Shown here: one piece after another, positions 1 through 5,372 of the stretch | How positions within the stretch are numbered: the first letter of the stretch is position 1 | Layout of the letters: each line of letters opens with the position of its first letter | Origin: JAWXCF01 sp034440515 | GTDB lineage: Bacteria > Bacteroidota > Bacteroidia > CAILMK01 | DNA length: 9,342 bases | NCBI GenBank assembly: GCA_034440515.1 | Contig: JAWXCF010000117.1 | Location: 1-9,342, forward strand | Direction of reading: 5' to 3' | Program-made: the position numbers and the translations under genes | The notes under the pieces: model-generated | Seen by the model: only the letters and a program-made list of their open reading frames with translations | Told to the model about the DNA's origin: nothing | The model's database searches: none

Positions 1-1038
1 TAAGTAGTTGTCACCATATTGCTCACGACTTAAGTATGAGTTATAGCTAAATACATTCTCAGGGTCGTTCATATCTATGGTTGGGTTTGCCAAACTTCTA
101 ATTACAGATGTTGTGTAGCAGGTGTAGCCTAATATGACTGCCAAATAGCAACTTAGCCCTACATTCAAATAGAACTTACCCTTAAGTTGAGACCAAATAA
201 TGCCCCCAACTAACAGAGCAATAAGTAGTACAAAGAAAAATATAACACCAGACCATAAAGGCAACCCAAATGAATTAACGAAAGTCAAGTCAAACTTACT
301 GGCAATGGAGGGTAGGGTAAGGATGGTAAAAAACTGCACCAATGCTAAAGAAGCCAAACCAATTACTATGGCTATGACAGTACCAAGCGGGGTAATGTTT
401 TTATATTTTTTAAAGTAATAGATTAGTACAACTACAGGAATAACTAGTAATCCCAATAAGTGGACGCCAATAACGACACCAACTAAGAAGAATATCAGAA
501 CAATCCATCGCATACTATATGGCTGGTCAGCTCTACGCTCCCACTTCAACACCAACCAAAATACTAATGCCGTAAACATTGAAGACATAGCGTAAACCTC
601 ACTCTCTACCGCAGAGAACCAAAAGGTATCGCTAAATGTGTAGGCTAACCCACCTATAATACCAGCAGCAAATACACCATATACATTTTCTTTGCTTAGG
701 TTCTCAGTGTCTTTTAATATAAGGCGTTGCGCCATAGATGTTATCGTCCAAAACAAGAATAGTATGGTAAACGCACTACACAAAGCAGATGCACCATTGG
801 TCATAATGGGAACATCAGCTGGGGTTGGGGCCAACATAGCAAAGAATCTGTAAACTAATAGGAAGAATGGTGCCCCTGGTGGGTGCGGTACCTGTAACTT
901 ATAAGCACTAGATACAAACTCACCACAGTCCCAAAGGCTTACGGTGCGTTCCATAGTAGATAGATAAACAATTGCAGCGATAGCAAAAACCACCCATCCG
1001 ATGATGTTATTTAACCTGCCGTAGGTTTTAAAATTCAT
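1..1038 (-). CDS. DUF2723 / TMEM260-like membrane glycosyltransferase, N-terminal part (3' end outside window)
   Basis: The reverse strand from ATG at 1038 is open for 346 codons to the window edge, so only the N-terminal part is seen; Bacteroidota members usually run to about 1000 residues. After one membrane segment (about 12-27) comes the family hallmark WDCGEF (36-41) followed by HPPGAP (52-57). Further on are SAVESEVYAMSS, several hydrophobic segments, and near the edge the segment ANPTIDMNDPE followed by YLSREQYG. These match PF11028 (DUF2723, annotated as glycosyltransferase family 117). The human homologue TMEM260 is a protein O-mannosyltransferase, so a lipid-linked-sugar transferase acting at the outer face of the inner membrane is likely; the acceptor here is unknown. 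The acidic residues of WDCGE are the probable catalytic site by analogy with other GT-C enzymes. The gene follows the rplI terminator on the same strand and so has its own promoter. Family is firm, substrate is inference. Confidence 0.88.
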   Translation of the reverse strand, partial: MNFKTYGRLNNIIGWVVFAIAAIVYLSTMERTVSLWDCGEFVSSAYKLQVPHPPGAPFFLLVYRFFAMLAPTPADVPIMTNGASALCSAFTILFLFWTITSMAQRLILKDTENLSKENVYGVFAAGIIGGLAYTFSDTFWFSAVESEVYAMSSMFTALVFWLVLKWERRADQPYSMRWIVLIFFLVGVVIGVHLLGLLVIPVVVLIYYFKKYKNITPLGTVIAIVIGLASLALVQFFTILTLPSIASKFDLTFVNSFGLPLWSGVIFFFVLLIALLVGGIIWSQLKGKFYLNVGLSCYLAVILGYTCYTTSVIRSLANPTIDMNDPENVFSYNSYLSREQYGDNYL

Positions 1039-1080
1039 TATTTAGATATAAAGCTTAGACGAATACTAAAGTAGTATCTG

Positions 1081-1113
1081 CAAATATGCTAAAAACAATA
1101 GTTTTATTAGCAA
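1081..1113 (-). promoter_or_regulatory. Possible promoter of the DUF2723 gene
   Basis: On the reverse strand CATATTTG (1081-1088) is one base off the Bacteroidota -7 consensus TAnnTTTG, with TTG at 1111-1113 as a possible -33 element. The 22-base spacer is somewhat long. The leader to the ATG would be about 40 bases. It lies downstream of the rplI terminator, where an independent promoter is needed. Confidence 0.4.
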
Positions 1114-1140
1114 TAGCAACACTAAAATAGGGGGATATTA

Positions 1141-1170
1141 AAATAAAAAAGCCCCGAATTAATCAGGGCT
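1141..1170 (-). terminator. Rho-independent terminator of rpsF-rpsR-rplI
   Basis: Read on the reverse strand, AGCCCTGA and TCGGGGCT (1150-1170) pair over eight positions (one G-U) around the loop TTAAT, followed by a T tract at 1141-1149. It lies about 35 bases past the rplI stop codon. Confidence 0.9.
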
Positions 1171-1203
1171 ATATGTAAAATGATAAGAAAATGCGTGGTT
1201 AAA

Positions 1204-1650
1204 TTAGCCCTCGCTCTCTACCATTAGTTTAAATTCTGCCTTAGCCTCACGGTGTAAATCAGCCTTAGCGGTGTATTCGCCAGCCTCTTTTATTTCACCT
1301 ACTATGCTAATTTTTCTTCTATCTACCTCAATACCTTTTTCTTGTAGTGCTTGGGCTATTTGTAGCGTGGTTACGTTACCAAATATTTTACCATTCACAC
1401 CAGTTTTCACTTTAATAACTAGTGTAGTAGCATTCAATTTTTCAGAAAGCTGTACAGCCTCTTGTTTTTGTTGCTCTAGTTTATGTGAAGCCTGCCTAAG
1501 GTTTTCGGCCATTATTTTTCTGTTAGTTTCAGTAGCTACTACGGCTAATCCTTGAGGGATTAGGAAATTTCTTCCAAAGCCATTTTTTACTTTAACTAGG
1601 TCACCTTTGTATCCAACTTTGGAAACATCTTGAGTTAATATTACTTCCAC
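1204..1650 (-). CDS. rplI: 50S ribosomal protein L9
   Basis: This 148-residue protein has the normal L9 length. It starts MEVILTQDV and carries the L9 signature across residues 13-35 (GYKGDLVKVKNGFGRNF followed by LIPQG). A helical linker rich in K, E and Q (about 41-75) then leads to the C-terminal 23S rRNA-binding domain, with GKIFGNVT at about 87-94 and RRKI at 111-114. L9 binds domain V of 23S rRNA near the base of the L1 stalk and helps hold the reading frame. It is the last gene of the operon: its start is 25 bases after the rpsR stop and a terminator follows the stop. No truncation or unusual residue is visible. Confidence 0.97.
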   Translation of the reverse strand: MEVILTQDVSKVGYKGDLVKVKNGFGRNFLIPQGLAVVATETNRKIMAENLRQASHKLEQQKQEAVQLSEKLNATTLVIKVKTGVNGKIFGNVTTLQIAQALQEKGIEVDRRKISIVGEIKEAGEYTAKADLHREAKAEFKLMVESEG

Positions 1651-1675
1651 GATTATTTAAATTGGGTTAAGATGA

Positions 1676-1969
1676 TTATTTAAGTGAATCGCTAACGAAA
1701 GGTAAAATAGCCATATGCCTAGAACGTTTAATAGCGCGAGACAATTGGCGTTGAAACTTCAGTGATGTACCTGTAATTCTACGTGGGTAAATTTTACCTT
1801 GGTCATTAATGAATCTCAATAGGAAATCTGGGTCTTTATAGTCAATATACTTGATATTGTGCTTTTTAAACCAACAAAATTTCTTATTGTTTTGACGGTC
1901 TTGCCCAGTAGATACGAAATTGTTTCTATTTGGCGAAGGGTTATACGTATTACGTTGTTGCTGAGCCAT
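1676..1969 (-). CDS. rpsR: 30S ribosomal protein S18
   Basis: A 97-residue S18. The first 28 or so residues are a disordered tail rich in Asn, Gln and Arg, followed by the conserved core: KKFCWFKKHNIKYIDYKD, then the family signature IYPRRITGTSLKFQRQLSRA (76 or so as its end) and KRSRHMAILPF. S18 sits on the 30S platform as a heterodimer with S6, encoded just upstream. The start is three bases after the rpsF stop, so the two are probably translationally coupled, which suits a 1:1 complex. No ssb or priB lies between them, unlike in Firmicutes or E. coli, as is normal for Bacteroidota. Confidence 0.97.
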   Translation of the reverse strand: MAQQQRNTYNPSPNRNNFVSTGQDRQNNKKFCWFKKHNIKYIDYKDPDFLLRFINDQGKIYPRRITGTSLKFQRQLSRAIKRSRHMAILPFVSDSLK

Positions 1970-1972
1970 CTT

Positions 1973-2386
1973 TTAGTTGTTTCTATTATAGTTAGAATTA
2001 GGACGGTCTTCTAATTTGGCTTTTGCCTCAGCATTTTCCTCTTTAGGTTTTTTCTTAAACTCTCCTCTTACTCTACGAGCAGAGAAAGTTACGGCGTGCT
2101 TATCTAGAGAAATGTTTAAGAAACGCATGATTCTCTCATCACGTTTGTATTCAATTTCTAGACGATTAATCAGGGTTGGCTCTGCCCTGTATTGAATTAA
2201 ATGATAAAAACCGGTTGACTTTTTTGCAATTGGATAGGCCAACTTTTGCAAACCCCAGTTTTCTTCATGTACAATCTCCGCCTGATTACTAGTCAAGTAA
2301 TCGCGGAACTTACCAGCAACTTCTTTCATTTGCTCATCGGTAAGAAGCGGAGTAATAATAAAGGTGGTTTCGTAATCCCTTAACAT
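1973..2386 (-). CDS. rpsF: 30S ribosomal protein S6
   Basis: This 137-residue S6 begins MLRDYETTFIITPLL, the usual start of Bacteroidota S6. The ferredoxin-like core follows with HEENWGLQKLAYPI, GFYHLIQYRAEP and LEIEYKRDERIMRFL. A charged tail of about 40 residues (from about 97) is rich in K and E and ends in Asn and Arg. The frame is open further upstream to an ATG at 2425, but that codon lies inside the -7 promoter element, upstream of the expected transcript start. The start at 2386 is therefore chosen. S6 binds S18 and the central domain of 16S rRNA. First gene of the operon; no Shine-Dalgarno is present, only an A/T-rich run before the ATG. Confidence 0.96.
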   Translation of the reverse strand: MLRDYETTFIITPLLTDEQMKEVAGKFRDYLTSNQAEIVHEENWGLQKLAYPIAKKSTGFYHLIQYRAEPTLINRLEIEYKRDERIMRFLNISLDKHAVTFSARRVRGEFKKKPKEENAEAKAKLEDRPNSNYNRNN

Positions 2387-2422
2387 AAAAAAATATAACG
2401 TTACTAAAACGTAAATGAGGGG

Positions 2423-2452
2423 CAAAGATATTATTTTTAATTGGACTGCAAA
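2423..2452 (-). promoter_or_regulatory. Promoter of rpsF-rpsR-rplI
   Basis: On the reverse strand TATCTTTG (2423-2430) matches the Bacteroidota -7 consensus TAnnTTTG exactly, and TTTG (2449-2452) lies 18 bases upstream as the -33 element. The transcript should start near 2418, giving a leader of about 30 bases. It runs back to back with the tRNA-Arg promoter, the two -33 elements being about 17 bases apart. Confidence 0.85.
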
Positions 2453-2469
2453 TTATATTTCTTTGAAAT

Positions 2470-2501
2470 TTTGCAATACCTAAGCATAAGTCATATATTT
2501 G
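2470..2501 (+). promoter_or_regulatory. Promoter of tRNA-Arg
   Basis: TATATTTG (2494-2501) matches TAnnTTTG exactly, and TTTG (2470-2473) lies 20 bases upstream as the -33 element. The mature tRNA begins at 2516, leaving about 10 bases of 5' leader. Confidence 0.85.
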
Positions 2502-2515
2502 CACCTCAATTTTGA

Positions 2516-2589
2516 GGACTTGTAGCTCAATTGGATAGAGCATCTGATTACGAATCAGAAGGTTCGGGGTTCGAATCCCTGCAGGTCCA
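2516..2589 (+). tRNA. tRNA-Arg (anticodon ACG)
   Basis: A full cloverleaf of 74 bases can be folded. The acceptor stem is GGACTTG/CAGGTCC with one G-U, and the D arm is GCTC/GAGC. The anticodon stem is TCTGA/TCAGA with loop TTACGAA (ACG, read as ICG for CGN arginine codons). The T arm is CGGGG/CCCTG around TTCGAAT, and the discriminator base is A. The 3' CCA is not encoded and must be added after transcription. Confidence 0.97.
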
Positions 2590-2601
2590 CATATTATAGT
2601 T

Positions 2602-2629
2602 AGGAGTCCATTGGGCTCCTTTTTTGTTT
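2602..2629 (+). terminator. Terminator of tRNA-Arg
   Basis: AGGAGTCC pairs with GGGCTCCT (one G-U) around a three-base loop and is followed by TTTTTTGTTT. It begins 13 bases after the mature tRNA end. Confidence 0.88.
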
Positions 2630-2732
2630 ATTGGTATATAAGATATTTTACTTAAATTTATAAAGATTTACTTTAATTATTATCACCCTTCTTTAAATGA
2701 TTGATAATTAGTTAAAGGATAAATAGATACAA

Positions 2733-2776
2733 GATAGATGAACTTACTTTACTTTCTTTAGTCTAGTTCATCTATC
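2733..2776. repeat. Perfect 12-bp inverted repeat at the 3' end of the DUF1801 pseudogene
   Basis: GATAGATGAACT (2733-2744) and its exact reverse complement (2765-2776) are separated by 20 bases. The right arm is the end of the coding sequence of the decayed DUF1801 gene (Ile-Asp-Glu-Leu on the reverse strand), its stop codon is in the loop, and the left arm is downstream. It could form a terminator-like hairpin for the reverse strand, although the loop is large and there is no clean T tract. Confidence 0.6.
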
Positions 2777-3125
2777 AATACAGCTACATATAGTAGTTGT
2801 TTTATCTCGTCTTGATTTATGGCATTTACATTTTTAAATACTTTGCGCCCCTTGTTTTTTGTTTGCATTGTCTAGGTCAAACAATTTATTCCTTTTACAA
2901 AAACCTAAGGCAACACCATTCTCTGCAGAACCCCAAGGCACAGAAGCAGGCCAAATAAATACAATTCGAGAAAATGCTAATGATAGAACGGAACATTGTA
3001 AGCTAATTTCTCAATGCAGCTGGGAATGCATTTTAAAACCAACTCTCTTAAAGTTTCTACCATTTTGAACTCATCATCTGGCAAACTATCTAAGAATTAG
3101 CCAACACTTCTATACTTTACTTTTT
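2758..3125 (-). pseudogene. Decayed DUF1801-family gene
   Basis: No single frame is open, but three reverse-strand frames join into one protein. Segment 1 (3096 down to 2980) reads FLDSLPDDEFKMVETLRELV, then KCIPSCIEKLAYNVPFYH. Segment 2 (2968 to about 2849) begins RIVFIWPASVPWG and includes VALGFCKRNKLF. Segment 3 (2847 to 2758) reads RKVFKNVNAINQDEIKQLLY and then VAVLIDELD before a TAA. This is the order of a DUF1801 (YdhG-like) protein of roughly 115-120 residues, a small fold of unsettled function. Breaks are a TAA at 3097-3099, a one-base loss or two-base gain between 2968 and 2980, and one extra G in the GGGG at 2848-2851. No start codon survives in frame, so the upper boundary is approximate. 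Family assignment is from memory of the motif pattern. Confidence 0.72.
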
Positions 3126-3215
3126 GTGGATTTCTCAAAGTTTTATTGTTTTAAAGTAGGGGTAAGGCTGGGGGATTAGTAAAACTAAATTAAAGCAAAA
3201 TGTTTTTTGTATTTC

Positions 3216-4108
3216 CTACTCAAACTCTATTTCGAAATAATTAAGAATAGACCTGTAGCAATCTTGAGCTGTCAGGCAAGTATTTAGCGGATATTCTTTT
3301 ACAAATTTCCATTCTTATAATCCTTGGTAATAAAATATCTTAAGCTTTTCATCAATTATGAAAGGGACAATATTATTAGCGAGGCATTCCTTAAATATAA
3401 TTAATCGCCCAACGCGGCCACTACCGTTTTGAAAAGGGTGGATAATCTCAAATTGATAGTGAAAGTCAATAATATCTTGAAATGTATTCTTTTTTAAATT
3501 GTAATAATCGGAAAGCAATTCTTTCATTTTAATTGCAACTTCTTTAGGGGGGCTAGTTTCATTACCACTTACCTCATTGGGTAGTTTTTTATATTCACCT
3601 ATATTAAACCAATCTTTTTGGCTATCAGAAGTGCCCGATTTCAGTAGAAAGTGAAGTTCTTTAATAAATGATTGGGATAATTTGGCTTTTGCTTTGTCTA
3701 TAATTAAATCGATGCATCGAAAGTGATTTAAGGTTCCAATAATATCATCAACATTTACACTTTTAGCAATAGCACTAATGGCATTGGTTTCAAAAAATTC
3801 ATCGAGTTTGATCAAGTGATAATTTACTTCCTTCTATAGATTTGAATTATAGGTTAAATCTATTTGGGTGCGATGATAAATACCGCCCTTCAGTTTCATA
3901 TCTTTTTGCTCTTTTAGATGATACAAAATATACTGTTATTGAATTTTTTCTTATTTCCCTTTACAATAAGTGTAGCATCTTCAGGGATATTCAAAGTTTT
4001 ATCAGTAAGGAAAGCTCCACTCAATTTTCCTGTTGCACTGCAATTTCTCATAGTCCTTTCGGGTATGTTACATTTTTTTGCAAATGCATTTACAGATATA
4101 TACGTCAT
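3216..4108 (-). pseudogene. Decayed HTH-Fic family gene (AMPylase-type)
   Basis: Reverse-strand fragments rebuild one gene of about 297 codons. From the ATG at 4108 comes a helix-turn-helix domain (MTYISVNAFAKKCNIPERTM, then GAFLTDKTLNIPEDA). After a frameshift in the T run near 3925-3930 the frame reads KEQKDMKLKGGIYHRTQIDL and TYNSN. One base is missing at 3838-3839, after which come IEGSKLSLDQTR, a TGA at 3799-3801 where an aromatic residue is expected, and one extra T in the run 3792-3797. The longest open piece (3791 to 3318) holds VDDIIGTLNHFRCIDLIID, GTSDSQKDWFNIGEYKKLP and the Fic core HPFQNGSGR (3414-3440). A TAA at 3315-3317 then interrupts it, yet the same frame continues with TCLTAQDCYRSILNYFE to a TAG at 3216-3218. 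Intact relatives are Fic proteins with an intramolecular inhibitory helix ([S/T]xxxE[G/N], here SN-IEG) that transfer AMP to proteins. This copy cannot make a full product. Confidence 0.9.
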
Positions 4109-4110
4109 AG

Positions 4111-4432
4111 ATTGTCTCTAAACCTGCCGTTATCGGCAATAAGTTTAGTGTAGGCATAGGAAGTCTGAATATTTCTAATAGTAAGGACATTACTTTATAT
4201 CCTAATCCAACTAATGGATTGTTTGATATTAAAATGAATGTAGATAATTCAAGTAGATTTACAATTAGGATTTTAAACTTATTAGGCGAAACTGTTGCTA
4301 CAAATGCCAATAATATTAACTAAACCAAGTTTATATACTTTTTATATTAGTCAACAACCATCTGGAACATACATAGTACATTTATATGACGGTAAATAAA
4401 GTATTAACAAACGAATAGTGCTACAGAAGTAG
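4111..4432 (+). pseudogene. Orphan remnant of a T9SS type A C-terminal sorting domain
   Basis: On the forward strand the frame from 4111 reads VSKPAVIGNKFSVGIGSLNI, then LYPNPTNGLFDIKMNVDNSS, then FTIRILNLLGETVATNANNI, to a TAA at 4321. After a frameshift around 4310-4340 a second frame reads ISQQPSGTYIVHLYDGK, a TAA at 4397-4399, then SINKRIVLQK and the terminal TAG at 4430-4432. YPNPTNG, the LGE turn, PSGxYIV and the basic KRIVLQK ending are the pattern of the roughly 80-residue type A sorting domain that directs secreted proteins through the Por/type IX system. A TAG (4108-4110) closes the frame on the left and no passenger domain is visible. This is therefore the tail of a lost secreted protein, cut where the Fic remnant begins on the other strand. 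Confidence 0.85.
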
Positions 4433-4551
4433 TTTTTTGAAGTTAAATGTTGTTAACAATTTGAGACCTCATTAAAGTATTCTTATTGTTTTATCAACTA
4501 TGGTTTAGGTAAACTTTTATAAGAATTCATCAGGCTTGACTAAAATTAAAT
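4433..4551. other. AT-rich spacer without recognisable features
   Basis: This short stretch between the T9SS remnant and the tatD terminator shows no sustained coding frame, promoter consensus or RNA structure that I can identify. It may be further decayed gene sequence. Confidence 0.5.
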
Positions 4552-4576
4552 AATTCAGTAGCTTTTAGCTTGAATT
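4552..4576 (-). terminator. Possible terminator of era-tatD
   Basis: AATTCA (4552-4557) pairs with TGAATT (4571-4576), and AGCT with AGCT inside around a TTT loop, with a two-base bulge. On the reverse strand it begins right after the tatD stop and is followed by the T-rich ATTTAATTTTAG. It is AT-rich, so the call is tentative. Confidence 0.45.
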
Positions 4577-4577
4577 A

Positions 4578-5351
4578 CTATTTATTTCCAAAAAATAGAG
4601 CCTCTGCGTTTTTAGTAGTAATCTGCATTATCTCGTGCATACTTACTGAGTATAGTATAGCTAGTTTTTCTACTACATAGTTTAACATAGCTGGTTCATT
4701 GCGTTTGCCACGATTTGGTGCTGGTGTTAGGTATGGGGCATCTGTCTCTAGCAAAACGCGAGCGAGAGGAATTTTGTGAATGAATTTATCTAAGCCACCA
4801 TTTTTAAAAGTAACTACCCCACCAATGCCTAAATAGAAATTGTCTAATTCTAATATTTGTTTTGCTTGGTCTAGGTTCCCACTAAAGCAATGAAATACAC
4901 CTGTGAATGCTTTTTTGGCATATGCCAGTGTTACCATTTCTATACCATCGTCTATACTGTCTCTGGTATGTATGGCAATAGGTAACTTAAGTTGTTGTGC
5001 CCATTCTATTTGTGTAGCGAAAGCATCTTTCTGTTGGGGTATCAGTAATTTATCCCAGTAGTAATCAAGTCCAATTTCACCAATGGCAATGGGACTAATA
5101 GGGATTATTTGGCTGTATAGATAGTCTAACTCGGCCTTATAATTATCTTTTACATCAGTAGGGTGTAGCCCCATCATTGGGTAGCAGTAGTCTGGGTAGT
5201 CTGTAACTATCTGCATCATACCAGTTACGCTATCCCTATCTATGTTGGGCATTAGGCACTTAGATATACCAGCTTGTTTGGCTCGTTTAATTACCTCAGC
5301 TAAATCTGGCTCAAATTGATCTGAATACAGATGAACGTGTGTATCTATCAT
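4578..5351 (-). CDS. tatD: TatD family metal-dependent hydrolase / DNase
   Basis: A full-length 257-residue TatD protein with the TIM-barrel metal site intact: HVH at residues 5-7, the glutamate of GEIGLDYYW (E92), IHTR (H128), FHCFSG (H154) and ETDAPYL (D204), followed by PAPNRGKRNEP. The family comprises divalent-metal-dependent 3'-5' exonucleases or endonucleases linked to DNA repair and RNA turnover, acting in the cytoplasm. The name is historical; this lone gene has no link to Tat export here. Its start lies 21 bases after the era stop on the same strand, so the two are probably co-transcribed. The family is certain, but bacteria often carry several TatD paralogues (TatD, YcfH, YjjV) and I cannot say which subgroup this is. 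Confidence 0.94.
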   Translation of the reverse strand: MIDTHVHLYSDQFEPDLAEVIKRAKQAGISKCLMPNIDRDSVTGMMQIVTDYPDYCYPMMGLHPTDVKDNYKAELDYLYSQIIPISPIAIGEIGLDYYWDKLLIPQQKDAFATQIEWAQQLKLPIAIHTRDSIDDGIEMVTLAYAKKAFTGVFHCFSGNLDQAKQILELDNFYLGIGGVVTFKNGGLDKFIHKIPLARVLLETDAPYLTPAPNRGKRNEPAMLNYVVEKLAILYSVSMHEIMQITTKNAEALFFGNK

Positions 5352-5372
5352 CGTTTGGAATGTGTAACTAGC

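Noticed and set aside
200..418. Forward 72-codon frame
   Set aside because: It lies antisense within the clear DUF2723 coding sequence and has no recognisable family or promoter.
1271..1555. Forward 94-codon frame
   Set aside because: Antisense shadow of rplI.
2334..2543. Reverse 69-codon frame
   Set aside because: It runs across the tRNA-Arg gene, both promoters and the start of rpsF in another frame.
2679..2708. ATTATCA / TGATAAT inverted repeat after tRNA-Arg
   Set aside because: Only seven A/T-rich base pairs with a 16-base gap, expected by chance in DNA this AT-rich.
2859..3068. Forward 69-codon frame
   Set aside because: Antisense to the DUF1801 remnant, whose reverse-strand reading makes family sense while this one does not.
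3842..4153. Forward frames of 103 and 67 codons
   Set aside because: Both are antisense to the decayed HTH-Fic gene; their hydrophobic look comes from the complement of Lys/Asn-rich codons.
4068..4310. Reverse 80-codon frame
   Set aside because: Antisense to the T9SS sorting-domain remnant; it also overlaps the Fic start in another frame.
3216..4432. Toxin-antitoxin or phage-defence unit built on the Fic gene
   Set aside because: The Fic frame is broken in several places and the only neighbours are unrelated remnants, with no antitoxin gene.
2590..4577. Genomic island with an attachment-site duplicate of the tRNA-Arg 3' end
   Set aside because: I looked for a second copy of the TTCGAATCCC/AGGTCC end up to tatD and saw none, and no integrase or insertion-sequence gene is present.
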